Assembly: GCA_030077755.1 (NCBI GenBank)
Contig: JAQJZZ010000017.1
Location: 1,736,001-1,800,000, forward strand
From: Filosporella fistucella
Taxonomy: Eukaryota; Ascomycota; Leotiomycetes; Helotiales
Reading direction: 5' to 3'
DNA: 64,000 bases
The translations under genes were made by a program, and so were the position numbers. Each line of letters begins with the position of its first letter. Position 1 is the first letter of the stretch. Positions 44,555 through 57,527 of the stretch are shown one piece after another. A model generated the notes under the pieces. That model ran no database searches. It saw nothing but the letters and a program-made list of their open reading frames with translations, and was not told the origin of the DNA.

Positions 44555-46542
44555 TCACCCAGACCTTCGGCGTTTCTTCGTCTGCTTGGACATGGCTGAA
44601 CGAGGCTTCAACTTGGTACTGTAGTGTACCTGCAATGTCCCCTTGCTCCTCTCAGGGAAGCGGTCCGAAATCTCATCCCACGATAACCCCTCTTGTTTCA
44701 ATTGGTGTAGAAGTTCGTCATCTTCGGGGGAGAATCGCGAATTCCTGGCGGGTCTGCTCATATCTCGCTCTTGCGCAGGTGACCGTTCCAAGGATCTCTT
44801 GTCACTGCTGCCCGGGAGGCTCCTGGCTATAGCTTGTCTCTCCGATATTCCACTACGTTCCAGTAATAATTCTTGAGAAAATGTGAGACAGTATACGACT
44901 TTCGATTCGATCGTCTTCAGCGTCAAGAAGCCGTGGATGGGAATCTCTTCGCTCTCCTGCGTACGGACAGACGAGGTAACTGCAATCGCTGGATATGAGA
45001 CGCTGGGGGAAGGAGGGGAGGGGGTTTCTAAATCTTTGTATCCCGTGTCCTTCGTCCGCCTCGCCCGTTTCCGAGAACGCGATCGGCCTCCTCTCTTAGA
45101 GCTAGCGGCGTCACCCCCAGCGTCATAATCTTTATCTGAATCATCGGTGCTTCCGTTGTCAGCCATTTCCTGGTCCATATCGTGGATTTCGCATTCCTGG
45201 TCTGGAGCAGTGATCACAGCATAGGACTGGGATTGTTCGTGGCGGGTGGGTGCGAGTGCAGCAGAAGCGGTACTGGTAGAGCTAGCTTGTCTGTTGAGAG
45301 CCGTCAATCGTGGGCGTTTGCAGCGGGTATATCTAGTGGCGCCTTTTCCGCGATCGTGCTTTGGCAGATGGTCGCTCGTGGGGTGTGACTGGTTGGGAGA
45401 GGCCGCTACTGACTCCAGCCGTGGAGATTGAGTGTAATTGGGCTGGCCAGCCTCCAGCTCGGGAATGTTGCTATCGGAGGCTGGATTTTGTTCTGAAACG
45501 GCGAGCAACTCTTGTCCTTTCGTAGAGCCTGTGATGTCCTTTTCCTCACCGTTTCCCTCAGTGAAAACAGTAAGATCCTCGTTCTCCGACTCCATGGTCA
45601 TATGGCGATCATCGAAGCTCGTGCTTCCGTGTGCAATTTCGGTATTCACCTGTAGTTTGCTGGCTTGGTGTTTGACGGACCTATGGCTAGGAGAGGATGA
45701 TCTTGGGTGATCAAGACAAAGCCGGGGTGTGGTGTTGTCGACCAGGTTGTTTTGATTATCATCATTCTTTCGATGGTCGGCGACAATACGATCAGAAGTG
45801 GAAGAGATTTCTAAAGTAAAGCCGTCATTGTCCGCTGGCTCACTATGCGCAGCATTTGAAGGGTCAAAACAGCGCTCGGCTCTAGGGTCGACGTCGAGAT
45901 CACTGCAGTCCGTTTCAGACTCGGCGCCTGCAGATTCGTCGTCACTCAGTAGGATCGGATCTGGGATCGGCTGAGTAAGTCTTGGCGGGTGTGTGAGAGA
46001 CTCAGTGTGCTCACCTTGAGTGCTTCCTTTCGTTGAGCGGCTAGAACTAGGACTGTCGCCTCGAGTTCCATCCTCGATCTGTCCAGCCGTGCCGCCGTAG
46101 CTGGGTTTCGCACTTGTTGACACGCTCCTCTGCTTGATACCCGGCAGGAATTCGTCTATATCAGGAAAGTCGTCGTCATTGCCGTCGCTGTTGGGGTCTG
46201 CGCTTGCTGAGTTGTTCTTCTGCGTCATACCCGAGAGAAGCGTATCTATGTCTGGGAAGTCGTCGTCGTCGTCGCTGCTGCCCGATAAATTTGGTACTGC
46301 TCTCAAGTTTTCTTCACAGTATTAGTCGCAATACTTTGTGGTAGCAAATCTGGGCACGTACCTTGCTCTTGGGTTGTATCATTCTTGCGATGCTGGTCTG
46401 ATTGACTGTGATAGAGGTGTGATGTACTTGGGCGAACCGCATGAGTAAAGGATGCTCCTGGTGTAATTGAAGGCTTGGTTGCACTTGGCGGACGAAGCTG
46501 GGAACTCGAGGCCACAGGATTGTAGAAAATAATGTCATCCAT
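44555..46542 (-). CDS. acidic protein with C-terminal SANT/Myb-like domain (640 aa)
   Basis: Exons 46362-46542 and 44555-46296 join through a 65-nt intron with GTACGT donor, GACTAATAC branch and GAGCAG acceptor. I start at ATG 46540-46542 (MDDIIFYNPV); an in-frame ATG at 46606-46608 would add 22 residues. The N-terminus has two copies of a DDDFPDIDxxLxG motif 31 residues apart. A long disordered acidic/Ser region, a basic SKRGGRSRSRKRARR patch (nuclear signal), and near the end RFSPEDDELLHQLKQEGLSW...RFPERSKGTLQVHYSTKLK, a Myb/SANT-like helix set, follow. It is probably a nuclear DNA- or chromatin-binding protein; target unknown. Confidence 0.8.
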
Positions 46543-46604
46543 AGTAGGCAGAACAGTGAATGCTAAATTTTGCTCGAGGTGGATTCTGAGGGAGACCCCT
46601 AGAT

Positions 46605-47040
46605 TCATATAGAAAATACGTGGTGGATCATCCTCTCAACTGCACCTTTCGAGTTTGGGGGAATGCATGAATATCCAGGAAGCAGTCGCACATCTGCAAG
46701 AACTCCGCACCACAGAACTTCCACCAATAAACCCCTCCTGCCAAAGCCAACTGTCGCCGAGGTCGGGGCATGTGGACACGGTAAGTACTCGCCTATAGCC
46801 CAAGGATTGCGCTGACTCGGGAGAGATAGAAGGATACGGAAAGATCGGTGCGAAAGTCGAAGCAGATCTAGCCATTCGTAGGCACGTCGCACACCGAGAT
46901 GCCAAAAATACCACTTATGCCCACGCACAAGATCCTTCAAATGTGAGTCCGCCCAACCCGACCCAATTACCGCCGTCTCATCCTGCTGCAAGCTACGACG
47001 GAGCAAGGCATTTCTTGGATTGGCCAAGTCATACCAAGGG
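46605..47040 (-). CDS. coding-like fragment, hypothetical
   Basis: A minus frame ending at 46605 contains WADSHLKDLVRGHKWYFWHLG, AYEWLDLLRLSHRSFRILLSL and NPWAIGEYLPCPHAP, too protein-like to be chance. It lacks an ATG and has an upstream stop near 47,040. It may be an internal exon of a gene reaching to about 47.25 kb, where another minus frame (DICFFAGGYSSYWPEYEHER) looks coding. I could not splice them. The GAGTAC/TTACCG around 46,784 might be a donor. Confidence 0.35.
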
Positions 47041-47920
47041 GAATGTTAAAACCAAGCCTCCGCTGCATTGTCGTGATTGCATTGGTATGATCGCCAAGGA
47101 GCTGAGCCCGCTCATGTTCGTATTCTGGCCAATACGAAGAATAACCGCCCGCGAAGAAGCAAATATCAGGATCGATTCCAGAGTGGGAAATCGAGGATTC
47201 GGGCTTCAAAAGGGCTATGCCGTCAAAGTTTCCAGCTCCGGCGAGGCCGCTCAAGGATATGCTGGGTGGGTCTAGGTGAGGGGTTGGCGGCGTATGGTGA
47301 AATGCCAGCTAATAGAATGGGAATGGCGTAATGCCGGCGAGGCATCTTTCCTAGTTGTTACGTAGCAGAATCAGAGCAGGCAGGGCAGATATCAGCTCTT
47401 CCACCTACTATGCCAATCCCACTTTCAGAATTCTCCGAAATCCGGTCTCGAGATTGTGAGGCCATTTTGCTATTGGGTACGTCCTCGTAACGATGAGCAA
47501 GATAAGACCAGGTCTGCGTGAAGAGGAATCAAGGTAACTTGAACGGGACTACGCTGCTGTTATTGTGATGGTACTGCAGCCCGGATCTCTGACATCCGGT
47601 CCCACACAATCACAAGTGAGACATTTCGTATGAAGAGAGCCACGAGGAAGGGCGTAAACCGAGAAATCGCGAGAGAAGCAAAAAAGATGCGGTAGATCGA
47701 AAGGTGCCGCCCCGACAAGGAGGCGAGATTCGAATTCAGAGAGTTTGACGGTCACGTAATGAATGATTCGAGAGGCCGAAATTCCCCGTGCAATACCTGA
47801 TCAGTTCAGTCATTGCTCCAGTTCAGGATATCAGCTGGATGTAGGAGGGCAGTTAGTTACCGTACTCGACGAGGATTGACTGCAGGCGCAAGTTGGGTTG
47901 TGAAGGGGTAGCAGGGAGGT
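47041..47920. other. no convincing gene
   Basis: Apart from the possible exon noted near 47.1-47.25 kb, only short ORFs occur. Confidence 0.4.
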
Positions 47921-47949
47921 GAGGCCGAGGGTGAGGCCGAGGGTGAGGC
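47921..47949. repeat. 12-nt tandem repeat, about 2.5 copies
   Basis: GAGGCCGAGGGT occurs twice in a row, followed by GAGGC. On the minus strand it would encode Ser-Pro-type repeats in a frame without an ATG start, so I do not call a gene. Confidence 0.7.
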
Positions 47950-48080
47950 AGACTGGGCGTTGCGCAGATTAGGGAGGAAGAAGGGAGCTGAGCGGATGAG
48001 TGTGAAGGTAGTAAGTTGAAAGTTTCTGGGAAGGTGAAGAGGGGGAGCTATGGGGATCTTATAGACGTTGTCGAAAAGCG

Positions 48081-48215
48081 GCGCCTCCCCTAAGCGAGTG
48101 CGCCTTGCCCGAACGGGTGGCGCCAAACCTGATCGAACGCGCGCTATCCCTAACGCAGCGTCGCTAAACCCAGACCGGCGCGACCCCCAGAACCCGCGCC
48201 CCGCTAACCATCTCA
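48081..48215. repeat. decayed GC-rich minisatellite, ~20-nt period
   Basis: GCGCC, GCGCT or TCGCT cores recur near 48081, 48100, 48120, 48141, 48161, 48180 and 48196, each followed by a C-rich stretch with AAC or AAG (for example GCGCCTTGCCCGAACGGGTG, GCGCCAAACCTGATCGAACG). Units differ at many bases. The array stops within a few bases of the switch to AT-rich DNA. Confidence 0.55.
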
Positions 48216-49899
48216 CAGAATACTATTAAAAATACTTAAAATATACTTTAATTAATCCTTTTTATACTTATATTACTCGAGTAAGAAAGTCTATATACAC
48301 TTATTATATTAAAATAAGCAATATTTATAAAAAGGTAAGTCTCCTTTTAAGCTATTAAAATAATATTAATAGGTTTAAATTCTTATTAATTTATATTAAA
48401 TTTATTATGAAATTAAGGATTATATTAAAGAATTTAATGAGTTTATAGCTTTAAATAAGGATAAGGAGCTTATTAATATTAATAAAGGTTTTCTTATAAT
48501 TTAATTAATTAGCTAAGGAATAAAGAATAGCTTTAATATTTTAAAGAAGGGTAATATAAATGCTAAGGATATTTTTACTTTTAAAGGATTTCTTATTATA
48601 AGTTTTTTTTCCCTTACTTATTAATGCTTATTAATATTTTATAATCATATTTGCATTTATATTAAAAGCATATGGAATTTCATATTAAGCTCTAATAATT
48701 AACTTTTACTTATAAGGTTCTTAATATTAGTGATTTTAATATTAAAAAGATTATTATTTTTTAAGAATTAGTTTAAGAAATTAAGTGCTTTTATTTAACT
48801 TATAAATATTAGGTATAACCCTTTTTTTAGCCTAAAATGCTTTTATTAATTATTTTATAATATAATATTTATAATAAACTTTCCCTTTTTAATATTAATA
48901 AAGATATCTTTAAGGGCATTCTTATAATATTTTCTTAAATTTAAGTAATTTTTAGGTAGCGTTTAAGTGGCTTTATTTTTATTTTAAAATACCTTAAGCT
49001 ATTCTTATATTTGCCCTTAATAAAATAAAATGCTTTTTTACCTAAGTGCCAAATATATTTATAATATTCTTAAAATATGCCTTTATTCTTGCTTTATTTC
49101 ACTTATATTAGCTATTATTCCTAATTTATTTCTCGCTTTTTTAGGGTTTCCCTTTCCTTTTCTTCTTTTTACCTAATAGCTAGGAAATTCCTTCTTAATT
49201 TGCTTTAGGTAACTTAACTTTATTATTTTATTCTTTTATAAATAGCTTATGATTTTTAAGATATATATTTAATATTTCCTTTATATTCCTTAAATTTAGG
49301 TATATTAAGAGCTAGATATTATAATCTTTTAATTATTCTTTTTATTTTATAAGATATCTTATATTTTTTATTTTATTATCTTTTATATAATTTAAAATAG
49401 ATTTTATTTCTTATTCTTACTTATTTTCTTTATCTTTAAGCTTTAATAGCTTATCTTCTTAATATTATTTAGGCTCCTTTCCTTTCCTTTTATAATATGG
49501 TTTTAAAAGCGATATATGGAATATATTATACAATTTAGCATAAATACTTAAAAGCTTTAAATAATATATAAATTCTCTTATTAATTTAATTACCTAAAAA
49601 GGACTTATATATTTAAGCTAAAGTTTATTATACTTTATTCTTAGATTTTTAATAGAGAGCATTACCCACTAATAAAGGGAATAATATTTATTTAGCTATA
49701 ATTTATTAAAATACTTTTTATAGCTTTCTTAAGCATGCTTTTAAAGACCTTTAAGGGCCTCTCGCTTTTTTTTTATTAAATTTGCTCTTTCTCGCGTAAT
49801 TAATATTTTCCCCTTAATATTCTTACTCTTAGAATTTTATAATAGCTTAGGATTATATTTATAATATATTTTAAAAGGTATAGAATTAAGAATTAAATA

Positions 49900-52600
49900 A
49901 TTAAAATTATTATAAATAAATTTAATAAAGCTAAATCGGTATATTTAATTTAATTTTCTTATATTATAATAATATCTTAAATAATATTTAAGCACCTGGT
50001 TTTATCTTTTTATTTGCTTATCTATTTATAAATAAAATATAATAAATAGCTTTTACTTATAATATAAGTAAAAGCATAATATAAACCAGAAATTTAAAGT
50101 AAATATGCTATTATAATCTAAAATAATGCTTTTAAGGCACTTAAAAACCGAGAATACCCTTTTTTAAAGAAGTTTTGCTATTTTAAGAGCTATAATTTCC
50201 TTATTATATAAGATATATTTTGCTATCTTATAATATTTATAAATTATTATAAGGATATTATTTAGGATCTTTTTATTTAGGCCTTTTATAAGCGGAAATC
50301 CTATAATAAAATCCATAATAATTTTTTATTATAATTATATTAGTTATAAGGGTATTTAGAATAACCTATAAGGAGTATATCTTTTTACTTTACTTCTCTA
50401 GCATATAATATATTTTTTAATATATTTTCTTATATTAAATTCCATTTATTCTTAATAATAATATTTATAAAATAGCTTTAAAGTCTTTTTTATATTATAA
50501 TGCCTTGCTAAAGGGTTATTATAATAAAGTTTTATAATTTCTTGCCTTAACGCTTAATTATTTAATATATAAATTCTATTTTTCCACTTAATAGCACCTT
50601 AATTATTAGTTATTTAAGTTTTAAAATCTTAAGGCAAGTTCTTGCATTTTCTTTTAAATTTATATATAATACATTTCTTATTATTAGTTTAAGCCATTTT
50701 AATAAGCACCTTAAGAGGTATTTAGGAAAGTGCTAATATAATAGCTAAGCGAGTTATTATATTTATTTATAAATATAAGAAAAGTAATTTATAACTTATT
50801 ATTCCTTAATATAATATATTAAGATATATATAATTACCTTTATTAATAGGCTCAAATAAATCTATAAATAGATTCTTTAAGGGGCTTATTATAGCCATTT
50901 TTAAGGATGCCTTATTATCTTTCCCTTAAGGTTTTTAAGTGCCTTTGCTTTATTTTATTTATATAAAATATAACTTATTTTCTTTAATTATTTTAATAGC
51001 TTTATTTTCTGGCTATATTAGTCTTATAAACCTAATTATTATTACAAAGCCGTTAGCTAACTTATTTTAAAAAATAAATAATTATAATTATAAATTTAAG
51101 AAGGTCTTATTTATATTAGCTTTCTTCTTATAAATAAAACGCTTATTAGGCGCGTCCGCTAGATTTAAGGAACCTTTCCGATATATAATCTTAAAATTAT
51201 ATATAAATAAATATATTGCTTATTTGGCATATTTTCCTTTTAAATACTTTACGTTTATTTAATATTTAAGGTTATAATAATTTATAATTACTTTAATTAT
51301 ATAAATAATACCTTTAAGGTAATATTATTATTCCTTAAAGCTTTTAATAATAATTAATATCTCTTTATTATATATAACATAATTTAGCTTAGCTTAATTT
51401 AATTTTCTTAAAAAGAATATTATTAGCTTTTAATATTCCTTTATGCTATTATCCCTTACTTATTATAAAAGCGTACTAGCTATAGCGAATCTAAAAGCAT
51501 TTATTTCTAATTTAATCCTCTTAAAGGAATTAAAATAAAGTAGGAAAAGCGCTTTATAAAAGGCTTTTTTAAGCGCATTAAAGCTTATAATAGCTTTAGG
51601 AATATAAATAAAAGATTTTATTTTTATATTATTCTTTATTCCCTTTAAGGAATTAATAAGGCTTATAATTAGATTAGAATATTTATAAATAAACCTTTAA
51701 TAAAAGTTATAAAATCCTAAAAATATTTAAATATCCTTATAAGATTTTAGTATAGGCTAATCCGTTATAATTTAAAGCTTTATAAGGTTTAAATAAATAC
51801 TATTTATAACTATAATAAATCCTAAGAATTTAATAGTCTTAACCCTAAATTTGCATTTATTAAGTTTTATAAATAAAGCATGCTTCTTAAGTCTTTAAAA
51901 AATCTTATAAACATATTTAAAATATTATAAGGGATCCTTTAAATAAATTAAAATATTATTTAAATATATAATTATAAAATTATTTAATATTCCTAATATA
52001 GCACTATTAATATAAGCCTAAAAAGTTATTAATATATTTATTAGCTTAAAGGATATTACCTAATACTTAAAATAATTATAATAGGTCCTAAAAGTAGTTT
52101 TTTAAACGTTTTCCTCTTATATCTTTACTTAATAATATATATTTTTAAAATCTAATTTTATAAAAATCTTTATATTAATTAAGCGATTAAGGGTTTTATT
52201 TATTAAAGGCAAAGGATGCCGGTTCTTAATAATAATCTTATTAAGACCTTAATAATTTATATATAATTTGATTCCCTTATCCTTCTTTAAAATAAATAGG
52301 ATTAGAGCACTTATAAGGCTTTTAAATAACCTAATCCATCCTTTTTTTAATATATCCTTAAGGTATGTTTTAAGGGCTATAAGTTAAGGTTTAAAGAAGT
52401 TATATAAGGGCTTATAAAGGACTTGCCCATTGATTTTAATAATATATTTATAACCTTATTTAAATATAATAGCGCTATTTAAGTTAAATATATCTTTAAA
52501 TTCGGCCAAGTATTTTAATAATTAAACTTCCTTTCTTTTTATTAATAATATATACTTAAAAGGGTATAAGTATTATAAAGGAATAAGAAGTATATTATTT
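49900..52600 (-). mobile_element. Ty3/gypsy relic 1, pol region, RIP-inactivated
   Basis: Reading the minus strand through stops gives reverse transcriptase: GWIRLFKSLISALILF-ILKKDKGIKLY (about 52.25-52.34 kb, from SPAGAPVLFVPKKDG-type sequence), GLNKIIIKNRHPLPLI, then ILGILNNFIIIYLNNILIY, where YLNN (51955-51966) replaces the YLDD active site. Further along come RALRQEIIKLYYNNPLARHY and IKKYIICQRSK (about 50.4-50.6 kb), the integrase zinc-binding region. A DKQIKRxNQVLKYYL stretch (50.00-50.04 kb) follows, where DGQTERxNQVLEQYL is usual, so the third catalytic acid is Lys. Order RT then integrase fits gypsy. Domain identity is clear; coordinates are approximate and the element's ends are unknown. 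Confidence 0.85.
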
Positions 52601-54624
52601 AAGTGCATAATAAATAATATAATAATCAAAATAATAAGGGTAATATTTAAAAGAAGAAGAAGGATTTTATTCTTAAGTTATGCTCGGGCTATATTATATA
52701 TAAAGTGAGTACCGGAGCGGAAAAACTATTTATTAGTAAAATATATAACCTAAAATCACGGGGCTTTAACCCTATTACATATGTCTTCCCCTAAGAATAA
52801 TCGTCCCTTAATTATTTTAGACCTATTTCTCCGCGTTTTAATCCTTTATAAAATAAAGACCCTCCTTATAGGCCTTTATTAAAACCCCCTTATTTAATAT
52901 ATTTATATCTGGCTTAACCTTAGGCATAAGAGTTCTAAAAGTATAAGATTGCTTTAAATAAAAATAAAATAACTTTTCCTTAAATATATACTTTTCTTCC
53001 TTTATTATATTCCTATATAATGCCAAAGCTATATGCGTAGCTCTCTTACGTCCTTTTATAATAAATTTATAAATAGCTTTTTTATTATTACCTAATAATA
53101 TATTCCTTTCCTTTAAAATTATAAGTGAGCTTTAACGTTTATAATATATAAAAGCATTAAATAAGGCCCTTAAACTTCCTAATTTAAAGCTTATAAGAAA
53201 TTTAAAGGGTATAGCGCTATATTTATTAGCTAAGCCAAATGGCATAATTATTAAGGCAATTTAATTTTTATATAACTCGGATAATATATGCTAGGTGCCT
53301 CCCTTAATTACTTTTAAATTCTCCTTATTATCTTATATGCCTATAAATTAAGGGAGCATTATATATCGCACCTTTATAATAAGGCCTATAATATTATAAG
53401 GTATTAATAATAATATAATTTGCGCGTTTCCTGGCTTATAAAATACGTTCCTTTATCCCTTTAATCCTAAAACTTTAATATTCTCTTTAATAAAGAATTA
53501 ATTAATAATCTGATAAATAAATCCATTTATAGCCTATCCTTAAGCAATTACGCGATCTTATTATTCTCTTAACTTATATTATATTCTAGGCAAAATAAAT
53601 ATATAATTCTTATTATCCTCTTTATTTATTAATATTATTCCTTAAATTATATGCACGCTATGCTATTTGGCTAATAAGTCTAATATATTAAGATTAATAT
53701 AATAAAAATAAATATTATTTCCGGGAATATAATATTTTATATAATAAGGGTAGCTAATTAAACGCCATATAGTATCGGGTCTTAATATTATATATAATAT
53801 ATAATAGATATAATCTTAGCGCATTAGTTATTAAGTAATCAAATAAAATATATTTTTTAGCTAATTAATATTCTTATAACTATTAATTTCTTAAAAATGC
53901 TAATAATATATATTAAACTCATTTAATATTTATTTCTTTAATTCCGGGTTTTAAAATTATTAATTAAAGAGTAAGGTAATAATAGATTTATTAGCCTTTT
54001 ATTTAAGAAAAATTATAGGGTCTTAAGCATTTAATATCTTTTTTTAATTAAAAGCAAAATCGGTTCCCTATTTATTATAAAAGAACTTATAAGGGCCTAG
54101 TTTATTAAAAGGTCTTAATAATTAATTTATAACTCGGAACCATTAATATATCACCTTATTAATCTTTAATTTTCCGATATTTAAGTAATAATTTAATATA
54201 TATTTTAACCAATAGTTTAAAAGAGGTTAATTTAAGCGTTTAATATAGAGCCTAATTTATCCTATTATAAGGCGTTTATATAAAAAGTAAACCTTTTTAA
54301 ATAAGTACATTTTAGCTAATAACTTTATCTTAATTATAATTCCAAGTGCCTTTTTCTTTTTTATTATAATCTTTTAGCCCTTTATAATATCTTTTATATA
54401 GTGGCACTAGCTGCTTATTATTTATATATCCTTATTATTTTCTCTGCTATTCACTAGTTCTTCCTTTATATTATCTATTTCTTTTTTATTTAATTTATTT
54501 ATAGGTCTTGGAATTATATTATATTCCTTTACTTCCTCTTATAGCATGTAAATTCCTTTAAATCTAAGAGCCTAATTGCTACCTTTAAGATTTATATTAG
54601 GAACCGGTAAATTTTGGCTTATTA

Positions 54625-54640
54625 GGCGGGGTAAAATTTC
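54625..54640. repeat. 16-nt direct repeat, copy 1
   Basis: GGCGGGGTAAAATTTC here is repeated exactly at 57512-57527, same orientation, 2887 bp apart. G-rich words this long are rare in the block. It may be an element-derived conserved site or a coincidence of shared coding; on the minus strand it reads EILPRL in a gag-like frame. Confidence 0.6.
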
Positions 54641-55939
54641 TTTATTATTATTCTTGCTATTTAATTATATCGGGTCTTTAAGGATAAATTCTTTAATTAT
54701 TTTTATACTTATTTCTTTTAAAAATCCATAAATATTAAAGGTTATTCTTAATTCTTATGCTTATTATAATAAAATTTCCTTTACCTTTTTATTTTAAATC
54801 TTTTATGCTTTATTAAAATTATTAGACGTGAGACCCTTAATTAGCTTGGCCTATTTCTTTTTATTAATAAAATATTAAATGGCTATAATATTTATTAAGC
54901 ATATAAATTGCTTTAAGCTATTAATAAGTTAAGCTAGCTTTTTATATATATAAAGGAAATTTAATAAATAATTTATTTTATTTAACCACTTTATAATATT
55001 ATTATCCTTTTATCAATTATGGATTGCCTTTTTTGCTTTATATATTTGGTCTTATTTCTTTTTATTCTCTTTAATAATTAATAGCGCTTATGCTTACTTA
55101 TTAGCAAACTCGTCTTTAAATATATATATCCGGTAAGCTCTGTCTTCTTATATAAATAAGAATACCTCTTTAATTATATTAAATACCCTTTTATAATATT
55201 ATAGCATATCTTAAAAAATTCTTGCCTTAACCTTATACCTATCTTATTTTAGGATATTAATAAGATAATCCTTTATTTCTTATGCATTTTAAAATATTAT
55301 ATTAGCGGTAAGAATAGTGCTCTTAAATTAAATATTTAATACGTTTTTTATAATTATAATATAATCGGTTTTCTTATATAATTTAAAAGGAAAAAGGTTA
55401 AAAAGAAAAGGACGTTTTTAAGGAAAAGAATCCTTAAATAATTGGTTTAATTCGGCTAAAGGTAAATTGCATATAACTTGCGATTAAAAGCTATTAAGCA
55501 AATAATTTAGTTTTTAATTAATTATTTGCCTTTACCTCTTACCTTAAATATTTTCCTATTTAAATAAACTTTTTAACGCTAATCTTAACCTTAATAAAAT
55601 AATTAAAAATAGCCTTTAAGGATTTAAAAAAGTGTGCTATCATTTATAATAAGGGCAAGAAGTAAGCTAATATTATTATAAAGGCTGCTTTAACGGGTAC
55701 TTGCTCTTTATAGCATTTATAAAGTTTAATTTTAATTAATAATTTGCTTTTACTTTTTCTCCTTTTTAAGGTTTAATAATTCGCTTTTATATAATAGCAA
55801 GCCTTATTCTTATCCTATTTTAAATATAAATACCCTTTTTTATTCCCTTTTAACTTTTTCTTTTTAATAATTTTTTAAGTTAGCCAAATAGGTGCTTCTT
55901 TATATTATTCCTTCCTTTACTTATAATAGTCCCTTCCTT

Positions 55940-57307
55940 AATTAATCTCTTATAATATACCTTAAGCGCATTAAGATATTTTTATCCAAGCACCGGAATA
56001 ATTTATTTGCTCTTAAGCACCTCGCTTTTATTACCTTACCTAATAGAAACGATTAATTAGATATAGCTCCTTAAGAGCCCGTTACCTTTAACCCTATATA
56101 TTATGCTATTAATACCCTTATATATAGCTTAATTAATCCTGCTTTTGCCTGGCTTATAGCCGAATTTATTAAGGCTAGCATGGCTCTTGCTTTAAGTATT
56201 ACCAAAGCTATTAGCTATTAATTTATTACCTAAAACCCTGCTATTACTTTTAAAAAGGAATCTTTTAATAAAAAAGCTCTTACTTTTTCTCCTAATAACC
56301 CTATTATTCTAGCCGGTATTAAATTTATTATTACTTATATTAAAAATGCTAAATTCTTTAATTTAAACCCTATTAATTATATTTTAAAATCTTTATATAA
56401 TACCGGAATTAAATACCGCCTTCTTTTTAACCACTTCTTTAGCATCTTATAATTTGCTAATATTATATCCTAAATCATATAAATAAAGGTTTACTTATTT
56501 AAAGCTACCTTTAAACCTTACCTTAAAATCTAATTAGCTTATAGCTATCTTAGCTATTCCCTTATTAGTCCCGATAATAGTGTTTTAACCATTCTCGGTA
56601 AGGAATATAATAGTAATAATTTTAACTTACCTAAGTTTTCCTATAATAAAGCTATTATTACTAATTACCTAAATTATTAATAATGGATTAAACATTTTCT
56701 AAATACTAATAACCCTATTATAATTAAGCCTCATCGCTATTACCCTGCTCTACCCCGTCCTTTTATTATTAAAAAGGCTTTTACGTCCGTTATTCCTAAT
56801 AAAAAAGACCATAGTGCCAAAGATTCTCTTATTTCTTTTAAAAAGAGCAAAGGAAAAGCCATTATAAAGTCCTTTATTACTAGTTCTTTATCTATTAAAA
56901 AGACTAGGAAGCGTAAGGCCCTTAATTCTAATATTAAGGACGATTCTAATACTATTATAAACGCTAACCCTACTTTATTTAAGAAGCTAAAGCTTAGAAT
57001 AATCTATACCCCTATAGCTAGCTTACCTCTTATAAGTTTTCCTCTTATTACTCCTATTAAATAAATTAAATCTAAAAAAACTTTGCTACCTTTATATCTT
57101 AAAACTAAGCCCGAATTAACCCTAAAAAAAGCTAAAAAACCCAAAAAGACTAAGAAATCTAAGAAACCTGCTTTTATTTTATTTAAATTATTTAAATAAA
57201 TTATAATTAAAAAAAGTCTTAAAGATTATATACCCTTAGCCGCTTATAACCCTAATAAGGAGGCTAGTAATAAATCTAAGAATAATAAAAAAGCGAGCGA
57301 GAATTAA
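55940..57307 (+). pseudogene. long plus-strand relic reading frame, unrecognised protein
   Basis: One plus frame keeps protein sense from about 55,940 to TAA 57305-57307 without an indel. From 56,075 (411 codons) I count about ten internal stops, all TAA or TAG and each reachable from CAA, CAG, CGA or TGG by RIP-type changes; such AT-rich DNA would be expected to hold several times more. Readable parts: NPAFAWLIAEFIKASMALAL, FSPNNPIILAGIKFIITYIK, RYYPALPRPFIIKKAF, and a Lys-rich tail with KKAKKPKKTKKSKKP. Its strand is opposite to both flanking gypsy pol relics. It is not RT, integrase or a DDE transposase as far as I can see. It could be a captured host gene, an accessory ORF of a repeat, or a gag-like protein of an unfamiliar element. 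Confidence 0.6.
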
Positions 57308-57511
57308 ATATAAGTCTTTTCCTTTTAAAATAATATGCTTTCTTAAGAGCTAAATAAAAAAAAGGCGTAAATAAAATAAATACTTAAGCAAGATAAATAG
57401 CAAATATAATAAAATAAAGAAATGAAATTAAATACCAATTTTTTCCTCCCTTTTTAATAAATAAAACTTTTATGCGAGCTATTCTTAAGCATATTATAAT
57501 TTATCCTGCCG

Positions 57512-57527
57512 GGCGGGGTAAAATTTC
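57512..57527. repeat. 16-nt direct repeat, copy 2
   Basis: Exact second copy of GGCGGGGTAAAATTTC (first at 54625-54640), lying just downstream of the plus-strand relic frame. A looser version, CCGGGTAAAGTGAAATTT, occurs near 61,047. Confidence 0.6.

Noticed and set aside
47857..48216. Minus ORF across the 12-nt repeat and GC minisatellite
   Set aside because: Starts at GTG and its content simply reflects the repeats (SASPSASPSASP).
52838..53026. 62-codon ATG ORF in the AT block as a gene
   Set aside because: It is the longest survivor by chance within a stop-riddled minus frame just upstream of gypsy-1 RT.
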